Shown here in pieces: positions 27,415 to 34,954 of a stretch of 52,313 bases of DNA. The DNA comes from Clostridia bacterium (GTDB lineage: Bacteria > Bacillota > Clostridia > Christensenellales > Aristaeellaceae). Every line of letters begins with the position of its first letter. Within the stretch, counting starts at the first letter, position 1. The position numbers and the translations under genes are program-made. The stretch covers positions 1-52,313 of the forward strand of contig JAFUXH010000047.1 of the NCBI GenBank assembly GCA_017470945.1, read 5' to 3'. The notes beneath the pieces are model-generated. The model did no database searches and was not told where the DNA came from. It worked only from the letters and a program-made list of their open reading frames with translations.

Positions 27415-28048
27415 ATTGGCGCCGTCGCTGCTGGCGGCGGATGTGATGAATCTGGGCCGGGAAATTGAGCGGATGCTGCAAACGGGCGTGCGCATCCTGC
27501 ATTACGACGTGATGGACGCGCATTTCGTGCCCAATCTGTCCTTTGGGCCGTCGCTGTGCCGCAAGATCCACGCGCAGTTCCCCGACGTGCGGCTGGACGT
27601 GCACCTGATGCTGGATAACCCGGAAAAATACGTTCAGGTGTTCGCCGATGCCGGGGCGGAAAGCATCACCGTGCACCGGGAAATCGCCGACGACGTGGGG
27701 CCGGTGCTGGAAAAAATCCGCGCGCTGGGCGTAAAGTGCGGCCTGTCCGTCAAGCCGGGAACGGGGGCAGATACGCTGCTGCCCTACCTAAAGCAGGTGG
27801 ATGCCATCCTGATCATGACGGTGGAACCCGGCTTCGGCGGGCAGAAATTCATGCCGCAGCAGATGGAAAAGATCCGCTTCCTGCGCCGGGCGGGCTTTGA
27901 AAAAACCATTTCGGTGGATGGCGGCGTCAGCCTGGAAAACGCCCCGCTGCTCGTGCAGGCGGGGGCTACAAGGCGGGTGATGGGCACGGCGTTTTTCCGC
28001 GTGCCTGACGCCGCGGCGGTGGCCGAGGCCGTGAGGTGCATGGGATGA
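27407..28048 (+). CDS. rpe: Ribulose-phosphate 3-epimerase
   Basis: A 213-residue TIM-barrel enzyme interconverting ribulose-5-P and xylulose-5-P in the pentose phosphate pathway. Motifs: APSLLAADVMNL, HYDVMDAHFVPNLSFG (metal ligands), MTVEPGFGGQKF and VDGGVSLENA (phosphate loop). AGGGA precedes the ATG at 27407. It overlaps rsgA by 8 bp and rsmA by 4 bp. Confidence 0.97.
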   Translation: MIELAPSLLAADVMNLGREIERMLQTGVRILHYDVMDAHFVPNLSFGPSLCRKIHAQFPDVRLDVHLMLDNPEKYVQVFADAGAESITVHREIADDVGPVLEKIRALGVKCGLSVKPGTGADTLLPYLKQVDAILIMTVEPGFGGQKFMPQQMEKIRFLRRAGFEKTISVDGGVSLENAPLLVQAGATRRVMGTAFFRVPDAAAVAEAVRCMG

Positions 28049-28872
28049 AGCAACGGAACGGCAAAAACCAGGAATTCAAGCCCAAGCGCAGCCTGGGCCA
28101 GAATTTTCTGACCGACGAAGCGCTGTTTGAGCAGTTGGTGGCTCTTTCCGGCGTGGGGCCGGATGACGGGGTGCTGGAAATCGGCGCGGGGGCAGGGGGC
28201 ATGACCAAGGCGCTGGCCGTTCGGTGCAGGGAAGTGGTCAGCATCGAGGTGGATGGCACGCTGCTGCCCATCCTGCGAGTGGCGCTGGAAAAATGCCGCA
28301 ACGTGCATTTGGTGCATGGCGACGTGCTGCGGCTGAACCTGCCGGAATTGACCGCGCCCCTGGGGCCCTATCACATCGTGGCGAACATCCCCTATTATCT
28401 GACCACCGAGCTGATGCTGCTGCTGCTCACCTCCGATATGCCCATTCAGTCCATCAGTGTCATGGTGCAAAAGGAGGCGGCGGAGCGCATCGTGGCCCGG
28501 CCCGGGCAGGATGGCTACGGCATGCTGGCGGTGCGCAGCCAGTATTTTTACGCGCCGGAAATCGCCCTGGATGTGCCGGCCTGCCTGTTTACCCCGCCGC
28601 CCAAGGTGGACAGCGCCTTCGTGGTGATGCCGCGGCGGGACAAGCCCAAGGTGCAGGTGAGCGATGAAGCGCTTTTTTTCAAGGTGGCCGCCGCTGCCTT
28701 CGCCATGCGGCGCAAAACCATGGAAAACAACCTGATCGCCTCCGTCCGCGTCAGCCGGGAGCAGGCCAGGGAATGGCTGAACGCTTGCGGTATCCCCGTC
28801 GGCGCCCGGGGCGAAACCCTGTCCCTGCAGGATTTTGCCAGCATTGCCGATCAAATGACGAAAGAAAAATGA
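28045..28872 (+). CDS. rsmA: 16S rRNA dimethyladenosine transferase
   Basis: A 275-residue methyltransferase that dimethylates two adenines near the 3' end of 16S rRNA. Motifs: KPKRSLGQNFLTDEALF, SAM site VLEIGAGAGGMTKALA, and catalytic NIPYYLTTELM. ATG at 28045 overlaps the rpe stop (ATGA), which makes rsmA the last gene of this operon; in many Firmicutes it lies elsewhere with rnmV. The stop codon is followed within 3 bp by the MITE-like element. Confidence 0.96.
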   Translation: MKQRNGKNQEFKPKRSLGQNFLTDEALFEQLVALSGVGPDDGVLEIGAGAGGMTKALAVRCREVVSIEVDGTLLPILRVALEKCRNVHLVHGDVLRLNLPELTAPLGPYHIVANIPYYLTTELMLLLLTSDMPIQSISVMVQKEAAERIVARPGQDGYGMLAVRSQYFYAPEIALDVPACLFTPPPKVDSAFVVMPRRDKPKVQVSDEALFFKVAAAAFAMRRKTMENNLIASVRVSREQAREWLNACGIPVGARGETLSLQDFASIADQMTKEK

Positions 28873-28874
28873 TA

Positions 28875-29224
28875 ATACTAAGTCAAACCTAAAATCCTTC
28901 CGTCTTCGGTTGTCTTTTCCGTTCTGGCTGTGCTTTGGACGCCCCGTGCTACACCGCAACGCGGAAGCGCGGGTTTCGGGAGGCAATCCAAGGATTGCCC
29001 GCCCTCAGCCTCACTATGTTCGGCGCTACTCCGGTCAACGTAGCGCTGACCCGCAACCTCAATCGTCGCAAGTCCGCACAGCGGACATTGCTCGTTTCGG
29101 TTGAACTCACCTCAGACAGAACATCCGCCACAGGCGGCTGTCTGAGGTTCGTCCCTTCGTTCAGCTTAACCAGAACGAAAAATCTATTCCGAATTCTGGA
29201 ATTATTTTAGATTTGCCTTAGTAT
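28875..29224. mobile_element. MITE-like non-coding element, 350 bp
   Basis: Imperfect terminal inverted repeats bound this non-coding block. The outer 27 bp (28875-28901 versus the complement of 29224-29198) match at 23 positions, beginning ATACTAAG, and similarity continues patchily to about 60 bp. A TA dinucleotide at each tip could be a target duplication. Inside lie a perfect hairpin (28982-28989 with 28992-28999) and a large one (29109-29119 with 29138-29148, with inner stem 29125-29129/29133-29137). No credible ORF exists inside. It has the form of a non-autonomous miniature element, or of a large structured repeat, inserted right after the rsmA stop codon. Confidence 0.7.
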
Positions 29225-29269
29225 AAGAACCCAATCGAAGCAGCGGTTTGAATCACGCCGCCCCATCGA

Positions 29270-29303
29270 AAAACGCCGGAAGCAAGATTGCTTTCGGCGT
29301 TTT
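29270..29303. terminator. Bidirectional terminator between rsmA and the kinase gene
   Basis: A 16-bp stem (29270-29285 with 29288-29303, one G-U pair) with AAAA at the left and TTTT at the right end. The minus-strand reading, for the sugar-kinase gene, has the stronger T-run. It is the first terminator seen after rsmA, beyond the MITE-like element. Confidence 0.85.
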
Positions 29304-29375
29304 GCATGAGTCATGATGTGGAGCTGTTCATTGCTCGCAGCGGTTTTGTTTTCCAACGTCCATCGGACGGCTGTG

Positions 29376-30455
29376 TTATGCCAGGCCTTCGTACACATCC
29401 TTCACGACCCTGTTCATTTCATCCCAATGGGCTTCCATTTCGGAAACCAACTTGAACTGGGTGCGGCAGCGATCCAGGTTGTGGTTTTCCCGGTGGATGC
29501 TGAAATAGGTGTCGCCCTGCAAATGGTCGGTCAGGAAACGCACGCCCAATTCGAGGGTGATCAGCTTGGCGGCCAGGGGCAGGGTTTCGATTTCGATGGG
29601 CGTAAGGGATTTGCCGCAGGCCCCCAGGAAGCCTTTGGTAAAAGCGGTGTACAGCGGCATGGACAAATGGACCTTGCTCAGGTCCGGCTCGTCTTCCTCC
29701 GCCGTGCTGGCCCCGAAACGGATGGAATCGCCAAAATCGTTGCCCGCCAAGCCGGGCATCACCGTATCCAGATCGATGACGCACAGGGGGGTGCGGGTAT
29801 CCCGATCCAGCATCACGTTGTTCAGCTTGGTGTCGTTATGGGTCACCCGAAGGGGCAGCTTGCCATCCTGCAGCATGCGCACCAGGGTGCCGCCCTCTTC
29901 CTCCCGGACGAGGGCGAAGGCGATATCCTCCCGGCAATCCCGGCTGCGGCCCAACGGATCACGGCGGAGAACCTCCTTGAATTGCCGGTAGCGGTCGATG
30001 GTATCGTGGAAGTGGGGGATGGTTTCCACCAATGTGTCCGCGGGAAAATCGGCCAGCTGGTTCTGGAATTCGCCAAAGGCCACGGCGCTTTGGAAAAAAT
30101 CGTTCTCATTTTCCGCTTGATCCAGGCACACGCTGTTTTCCACAAATTCAAACATGCGGTAGTAATTTCCATCCTGGGCCAGGGTGTAAAACGCGCCGTC
30201 CAGGGTAGGCACCAGGGTGAGCACCCGGCGGGGGTCGGCGCAGCGGGCGCGCAGGTGATTGGTCACCGCCACCACGTTGTTCATCAGGGCGTCCACATCC
30301 TGAAACACGCGATGATTGATGTTCTGCAGGATATAGCGATGGCCCGTGCCGGTGGTGACGGTATAGGTTTTGTTAATATGGCCGTTGCCGCTGGGATTGC
30401 AGGAAACGGCGTTTCCCTCCATCCGGAAAGCGGAAGCGATGGCGGCTGCGTTCAT
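29376..30455 (-). CDS. Phosphotransferase of the NahK/APH family (probable N-acetylhexosamine 1-kinase)
   Basis: A 359-residue kinase with the aminoglycoside-phosphotransferase/choline-kinase fold. Seen: VTTGTGHRYILQNINHRVF (nucleotide-binding region), the catalytic loop RVTHNDTKLNNVMLD and the metal motif VIDLDTVMPG. Length and context match N-acetylhexosamine 1-kinases, which phosphorylate GlcNAc/GalNAc released from mucin or host glycans. The upstream nucleotidyltransferase gene ends 1 nt before the ATG, which supports a sugar-1-phosphate to nucleotide-sugar route. The sugar specificity is inferred, not readable. Confidence 0.78.
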   Translation of the reverse strand: MNAAAIASAFRMEGNAVSCNPSGNGHINKTYTVTTGTGHRYILQNINHRVFQDVDALMNNVVAVTNHLRARCADPRRVLTLVPTLDGAFYTLAQDGNYYRMFEFVENSVCLDQAENENDFFQSAVAFGEFQNQLADFPADTLVETIPHFHDTIDRYRQFKEVLRRDPLGRSRDCREDIAFALVREEEGGTLVRMLQDGKLPLRVTHNDTKLNNVMLDRDTRTPLCVIDLDTVMPGLAGNDFGDSIRFGASTAEEDEPDLSKVHLSMPLYTAFTKGFLGACGKSLTPIEIETLPLAAKLITLELGVRFLTDHLQGDTYFSIHRENHNLDRCRTQFKLVSEMEAHWDEMNRVVKDVYEGLA

Positions 30456-30456
30456 G

Positions 30457-31377
30457 TTATTTCCTCCATAGGGACGCGGGATACAGCCCCTTTTCTTTCA
30501 TTTGCGCGATGGCTGCCTGCAGGGCGGGCAGATCATCGTGATAGGTGATGCCGAACCATTTTTCCGTCGTTGGAATGATCCGCACCCGGGCGGTACCCTC
30601 CGCCATCATTTGGTTGGGGATCAGGGGCAGGAAGTATTCGCATTTCAGGGGATTCTTGGGCAGGTTTTCCCGCAGGAAGGGGGCGAAGCGCTGATCGATC
30701 TCCTGCATCATATTCCGGTTGAAGCCCCAGAAATTCATGGATACGATGGTGCCCGCAGGCAGGAAGGACCACGAATTGCCGTCGTCTTCGGTAAAGGCCG
30801 CGCCGCCGGGCCGGGGTTCCACGCGGGTGCGCTCCACAATGCCGGTCAGGTACGCGCCGCTGCCATCCGCCTGGCACACGCCCCGGGAAACGGAGCCGTT
30901 CTCCGTCAGCGTGTTTTCCACCCGATAGCCCACCATGGCGTGCTCATTTTCCGGATGATCGGAGGTCAAAAAATCGTAAATGGCCTGGAACGCGCCGGGG
31001 CCGTAATAATCATCGGCATTGATGGCGGCGAAGGGAGCGTCGATCACATCCTTGGCGCACAGCACCGCGTGGGCGGTGCCCCAGGGCTTGACGCGCCCCT
31101 CCGGGATGGAAAAGCCCGGGGGCAGCAGATCGGCCTTCTGATGCACGTAAATGAGCTTTGCCTGATCGCCGATGCGTCGGCCCAGGGTTTCCCGGAACAG
31201 GGGCTCGTTTTCTTCCTTGATGATCAGCACGATGTCGCCAAAGCCCGCCCGGATGGCGTCAAAAATGGAAAAATCGATGATCCAATGGCCTTCCTGATCC
31301 ACGGGGGCCATTTGCTTCATGCCGCCGAAGCGGCTGCCCAGCCCGGCAGCCATGATGATCAATTGCGGCTTTTTCAT
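30457..31377 (-). CDS. Sugar-1-phosphate nucleotidyltransferase
   Basis: A 306-residue NTP-transferase. The signature is LIIMAAGLGSRFGGMKQMAP at the N-terminus; INADDYYG is the metal-binding region. It should join a nucleoside triphosphate to a sugar-1-phosphate, probably the product of the kinase encoded next. ATG at 31377 has AGGAGG 9 nt upstream. The kinase follows after 1 nt. Transcription probably starts from the promoter region 31477-31608. Confidence 0.82.
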   Translation of the reverse strand: MKKPQLIIMAAGLGSRFGGMKQMAPVDQEGHWIIDFSIFDAIRAGFGDIVLIIKEENEPLFRETLGRRIGDQAKLIYVHQKADLLPPGFSIPEGRVKPWGTAHAVLCAKDVIDAPFAAINADDYYGPGAFQAIYDFLTSDHPENEHAMVGYRVENTLTENGSVSRGVCQADGSGAYLTGIVERTRVEPRPGGAAFTEDDGNSWSFLPAGTIVSMNFWGFNRNMMQEIDQRFAPFLRENLPKNPLKCEYFLPLIPNQMMAEGTARVRIIPTTEKWFGITYHDDLPALQAAIAQMKEKGLYPASLWRK

Positions 31378-31476
31378 GAAAAGCTTTCCTCCTGTCCGTC
31401 GGCTGGCATGCCCCGCACGGGCAGCGCATGCCAAGTGAATAACGCCCTTGCCGCCCCCGAGGGGCGACAAGAACTA

Positions 31477-31509
31477 TTGACGTTCGGTCAATTTCCACGT
31501 TATTATGCC
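31477..31509 (-). repeat. Promoter-hairpin repeat unit, copy B (near the gene)
   Basis: A 33-bp unit made of a hairpin (TTGAC 31477-31481 with GTCAA 31487-31491) next to a minus-strand -10-like CATAAT (31507-31502). It aligns without gaps with copy A 78 bp away; changes in one hairpin arm are matched in the other. Confidence 0.6.
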
Positions 31510-31554
31510 ATAACGCTCGGCGTCTTTCCCTTCGGGAGCCGCCGAGACGGAGAA

Positions 31555-31587
31555 TTGGCCTGTGGCCAATTTCCTCGTTATTATACC
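31555..31587 (-). repeat. Promoter-hairpin repeat unit, copy A
   Basis: The second 33-bp unit: a perfect 8-bp hairpin AATTGGCC/GGCCAATT (31553-31560 with 31564-31571) directly downstream of a minus-strand TATAAT (31585-31580). The palindrome would lie at the start of the transcript, a usual place for a repressor operator. Confidence 0.6.
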
Positions 31588-31608
31588 GTATTTTTTCACA
31601 TCCGTCTA
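31580..31608 (-). promoter_or_regulatory. Promoter of the nucleotidyltransferase-kinase unit
   Basis: Minus strand TAGACG (31608-31603), 17-bp spacer, TATAAT (31585-31580). The -35 overlaps the TAG stop codon of the upstream ABC-F gene. Confidence 0.7.
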
Positions 31609-33114
31609 TGATTTTTGCATATTTTCCGAGGAAATTGCAATTATTCGGGCGGAGATGTGGTCGATAAACGCCTGATCGTGCTCCACCAGCATCATGGTGG
31701 GGCGGAACTGGGTGATCAGCCGCTCGATCTGTACGCGGGATAGCACGTCCACGTAGTTCAGCGGCTCATCCCACAGGTACAGATGGGCCTTCTGGCACAG
31801 GCTGCGGGCGATCAGCGCCTTCTTTTTTTGCCCGGCGCTGAAGGATGCCATATCCTTGTCGAATTGCTCCCGTTTGAAGTCCAGCTTTCGTAGGATGGTC
31901 TTGAACAGCGTTTCATCGGCCCCGCTGTCCCGAATGAAATCCTTGAGGGAGCCGGAAAGCTCCGCCTGCTGAGGCACGATGGACAGGATCAGCCCGCTGG
32001 CCAGACGGATTTCGCCCCGGGCGGGGGCCAATTCGCCTGTGATCAAACGGATCACGCTGGATTTACCGCTGCCGTTTTTACCCGTCAGCGCGATCACGTC
32101 GCCGTTGCGGATCTCAAAGGTCAGGCCGTCAAGGATCGTGCGGCCATCGTAGGCGATGGCGACGTCCCGGCAGGTCACCAGCCGGTCGGCGGGGTGCCGC
32201 TGGGGGAAGATCTTTAATTCGTCGTTCTTTTCCACGTCCTTCAGCAGCTTTTCCTTTTCCTCGATTTCCTGGTCGATGCGGTGCTCGATGTTCTTGCGCC
32301 GCTGCTGCATTCGGCGGGATTTTTCGCCGATGAAGGCCCGGGCGTCCATGGATTTTTCCCGCCCGCCTGGCTTGATGCCGATTTTGGTGCTTTCCACCTT
32401 GTCCGCCCAGGTACGGGCCTGGCGGGCGGCGGAGCGCAGGGAGGCGATATCCCCCTTCAGGCGCTCGTTTTCATTCAGCTCATACTGATCCTGCCGGCGC
32501 TTGTTTTCCTCCCAGGAGGAATAATTGCCCTTCTGCACATCGATGGTGGCTCGGTTGATGGACAGGATGTGATCCACGCAGCCATCCAGGAACGCCCGGT
32601 CGTGGCTGACGAGGATGAAGCCCTTTTTGCCGTTCAAATATCGGCTCAATACACGCCTGCCCTCCAGATCCAGGTGGTTGGTGGGCTCGTCGATCAACAG
32701 GAAGTGATGCTCCCGGGCGAACAGGGCCGCCAGGAGCACCTTTGCCTGCTCGCCGCCGGACAAGGTGCCAAACGACCGGGTCAGGGCGTCGTCCGCCACG
32801 TCCAGGCAGGCGATTTCCTTCATGAATCGCCACACCTGGCCCTCCTCGTCCATGTCCGCGGCGATTTCGATGGGGGATAGGGCGGGATCGGAAACGGGGA
32901 AGGGGAAATAATCGAAAGCGACAGGGGCGCTGACCGCGCCGCGACCGTCCAATTCTCCCGTCAGGATGCGAAGCAAGGTGGTTTTGCCCCGGCCGTTGCG
33001 GCCAACGAAGCCCAGCTTCCAATCGGTGTCGATCTGGAAGGAGGCGTCGTCAAAGATCAGATCGGGGCTGCCGTCATAAGCAAAGGTCAAATGCGATATT
33101 TGGATGCGCGCCAT
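31606..33114 (-). CDS. ABC-F ribosomal protection-type ATPase, Lsa-like
   Basis: A 502-residue protein with two ABC domains and no membrane segment. First Walker A GRNGRGKTT, signature LSGGEQAKV, Walker B HHFLLIDEPTNHLDLEG; second Walker A GKNGSGKSS, an altered signature FSAGQKKKA, and YLWDEPLNYVDVLS. A charged linker (~190-310) joins them. Length and the start (MARIQISHLTFAYDG) resemble Lsa-type proteins, which displace lincosamides, streptogramins A and pleuromutilins from the ribosome. AGGAGGT-like GGAGGTATGAT precedes the ATG at 33114. The leader looks like an attenuator, consistent with antibiotic induction. Actual resistance is not shown. Confidence 0.85.
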   Translation of the reverse strand: MARIQISHLTFAYDGSPDLIFDDASFQIDTDWKLGFVGRNGRGKTTLLRILTGELDGRGAVSAPVAFDYFPFPVSDPALSPIEIAADMDEEGQVWRFMKEIACLDVADDALTRSFGTLSGGEQAKVLLAALFAREHHFLLIDEPTNHLDLEGRRVLSRYLNGKKGFILVSHDRAFLDGCVDHILSINRATIDVQKGNYSSWEENKRRQDQYELNENERLKGDIASLRSAARQARTWADKVESTKIGIKPGGREKSMDARAFIGEKSRRMQQRRKNIEHRIDQEIEEKEKLLKDVEKNDELKIFPQRHPADRLVTCRDVAIAYDGRTILDGLTFEIRNGDVIALTGKNGSGKSSVIRLITGELAPARGEIRLASGLILSIVPQQAELSGSLKDFIRDSGADETLFKTILRKLDFKREQFDKDMASFSAGQKKKALIARSLCQKAHLYLWDEPLNYVDVLSRVQIERLITQFRPTMMLVEHDQAFIDHISARIIAISSENMQKS

Positions 33115-33177
33115 ATCATACCTCCGGCTTTTTCCGCAGGCGAGAAAAGCGCGTTCTGATTTCGCGCGGATCGCACG

Positions 33178-33293
33178 AAAAAAAGACGCACAACGCTTCC
33201 CAGGCCTGCCTTCGGGCACGCAAAACAAAGGATGATCAGCATCCCGTTTTCCGCGCCGCTGTTATAAAAGGACAGGTCATGCGTTGTACATCT
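33178..33293 (-). promoter_or_regulatory. Probable transcription attenuator in the ABC-F leader
   Basis: Minus strand: a 13-nt arm AGATGTACAACGC (33293-33281) pairs with GCGTTGTGCGTCT (33196-33184; two G-U pairs), followed by seven T (33184-33178). The 84-nt loop contains smaller hairpins such as TGCC/GGCA. The upstream arm lies inside the short leader ORF, so a ribosome stalled there would block terminator formation. The ABC-F ATG is 63 nt beyond the T-run. Confidence 0.62.
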
Positions 33294-33309
33294 TTTCACC
33301 CCTTTCCAT
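33277..33309 (-). CDS. Leader peptide of the ABC-F gene
   Basis: ATG at 33309 encodes MERGEKMYNA and stops at TGA (33279-33277). A second in-frame ATG gives just MYNA, preceded by AGGGGTG at suitable distance. GGAGGT lies before the first ATG, but the best promoter would start transcription at about 33314, which favours either leaderless use of the first ATG or the shorter MYNA version. The codons TAC-AAC-GCA form part of the terminator arm. Confidence 0.5.
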   Translation of the reverse strand: MERGEKMYNA

Positions 33310-33320
33310 TCGATACCTCC

Positions 33321-33349
33321 ATCATACAGGAAAGAGGACAAAAATGCAA
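33321..33349 (-). promoter_or_regulatory. Promoter of the ABC-F leader and gene
   Basis: Minus strand TTGCAT (33349-33344), 17-bp spacer, TATGAT (33326-33321). Confidence 0.65.
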
Positions 33350-33381
33350 GACATTTTTTCAAGCGGATCGATCAGCCTGCT

Positions 33382-34155
33382 TTACACGAATTCCCCGGTG
33401 GTTTTGGGCAGGTTCAGGAACTCAATGAATTCCTTGATATGGGCGTCCCAGAAATCCCAGGAATGGGCGCCGGGATCCTCCACATAGGTGTAATCGAAGG
33501 GGTTGCCGGGCAGGGCGGTAAAGAAATCCCGGGTGGTATGGGCATCCTGAAGCAAAAAGTCGCTGTCGCCGCAGGCGTGGTAGATCCGGGGGCAGGGCAG
33601 CTTCTTTTTCAGGATCGTTTCCGCGCTGCCAAAGGGATCCTGATAGGTGCCCTTTTGTTCACCTTCCCCGTAGGACAGCAGGAATTTCCGTCCCTCATGC
33701 AGGGAACCGTGCGTATTCACCGCGCCGGCGGACAGGCAGCCGATGGCGCTGTATTTTTCAGGATTGCTCAGGCCGATCGCCATGCTGCCGGCCCCGCCCA
33801 TGGATAAGCCGGCGATGAAATTATCCTCCCGCCGGGTGGAAAGATTCAGCATCTTGGGCAGCGTTTCAGGCAATTCGCGGGATATGTAGGTATAGAATTT
33901 CATGCCGTGGGCCATATCGGTGTAGCTGCTGTTGTGGGCGGAGGGCATGATCACTGCCAAGCCGTAGGGGGCGGCGTAGCGCTCCACGTTGGTTCGGCGC
34001 ACCCAGTCGGTATAATTGCCGTTGGCGCCGTGCAGCAGCCACAGCACCGGCACCTTGCGGGCCTGCGCGGGGTTTTTGTACTGGGGCAGGATGGCGTTGC
34101 AGGTGACGCACATACCCAGCGCCTGGGAAAAGAAATGAATTTTAGCCAGCGCCAT
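33382..34155 (-). CDS. Alpha/beta-hydrolase esterase, EstA/FrmB-like (second copy)
   Basis: A 257-residue cytoplasmic esterase of the esterase D/acetyl-ester hydrolase type. The oxyanion region is WLLHGANGNYTDW, the nucleophile Ser lies in GLSMGGAGS, the acid is probably in CGDSDFLL, and the catalytic His is in DPGAHSWDFWD. It begins 1 nt after the upstream paralogue, and the two share the block RRTNVERYAAPYGLAVIMP / RRTSIERYAAEKGLAVIMP, so they arose by tandem duplication. The substrate is unknown; acetylated sugars are one possibility. Confidence 0.85.
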   Translation of the reverse strand: MALAKIHFFSQALGMCVTCNAILPQYKNPAQARKVPVLWLLHGANGNYTDWVRRTNVERYAAPYGLAVIMPSAHNSSYTDMAHGMKFYTYISRELPETLPKMLNLSTRREDNFIAGLSMGGAGSMAIGLSNPEKYSAIGCLSAGAVNTHGSLHEGRKFLLSYGEGEQKGTYQDPFGSAETILKKKLPCPRIYHACGDSDFLLQDAHTTRDFFTALPGNPFDYTYVEDPGAHSWDFWDAHIKEFIEFLNLPKTTGEFV

Positions 34156-34156
34156 G

Positions 34157-34954
34157 TTATTGTTCCTCCTTTCCCAGGGGCAGCCAGTTCAGCACGGTTT
34201 GGATCTTTTGATCCCAGTACATCCAGCTGTGGATGCCGGGGGATTCCTCGTACGTGAGGTCCAGGCCGACGGACAAAAGGTGATTTTTCAATTTCACATT
34301 GGCGGCGTAGAGGAAATCCTCCGTGCCGCACCACATGTAGAATTTCACCGGCGGCTTTTGCCCGCCGGCGGCGTAATCGTCGGCGGCGGCGAACAGATCG
34401 TCGAAGGAGCCCGCGATGCCGTCCAGATCGCCGAAAATATCCTGCCAGAACGCCTTGTTCCGCAGGCTTTTTTTGTCGCCGGCCAGGGAAGCAACATCGG
34501 CCACGGAGGACAGGCCGGCGGCGCAGGAAAAGGTATCATACCCCCGCAGGCCGCATTTCAGCGCGCCGTAGCCGCCCATGGAAAGGCCGGCCACGAAGGT
34601 ATCCTCCCGGCGCGGGCTCAATTGCGGGAACAGGGCCCGGCAGGTGGCGGGCAATTCCCGGGTGATGAAGGTCCAGAAAGCGTCGCCTAATTTGGCGTCG
34701 GTATAAAAGCTCAGATCGGCGCAGGGCATGATCACCGCCAGGCCCTTTTCCGCCGCGTAGCGCTCGATGGACGTGCGGCGCAGCCAGATGGTATGGTCAT
34801 CGCTCATGCCGTGCAGCAGGTACAGCGTGGGGCAGACCCGGCTTTTGCTGCCGCCCATGCCGATCATGCCCTTTGTGTCCTCCGGCAGGACGGCCAGAAA
34901 ATCCACCTCTCTTTCCAGCACCTGGGAGGAGATGGTGATATCGATCAGTGCCAA
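34157..34954 (-). CDS. Alpha/beta-hydrolase esterase, EstA/FrmB-like (first copy)
   Basis: A 265-residue paralogue of the next gene. Motifs: TLYLLHGMSDDHTIWLRRT, nucleophile GLSMGGYGALKCGL, acid in CGTEDFLY, and His in SPGIHSWMYWD. No signal peptide. Its ATG overlaps the end of the XRE regulator gene by 10 bp, and a GGAGG site is present, so regulator and both esterases form one operon. Confidence 0.86.
   Translation of the reverse strand: MALIDITISSQVLEREVDFLAVLPEDTKGMIGMGGSKSRVCPTLYLLHGMSDDHTIWLRRTSIERYAAEKGLAVIMPCADLSFYTDAKLGDAFWTFITRELPATCRALFPQLSPRREDTFVAGLSMGGYGALKCGLRGYDTFSCAAGLSSVADVASLAGDKKSLRNKAFWQDIFGDLDGIAGSFDDLFAAADDYAAGGQKPPVKFYMWCGTEDFLYAANVKLKNHLLSVGLDLTYEESPGIHSWMYWDQKIQTVLNWLPLGKEEQ

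Noticed and set aside
28910-29210. Short open frames inside the MITE-like element
   Set aside because: No ribosome-binding site or recognisable protein pattern; they run through the hairpins and inverted repeats of the element.
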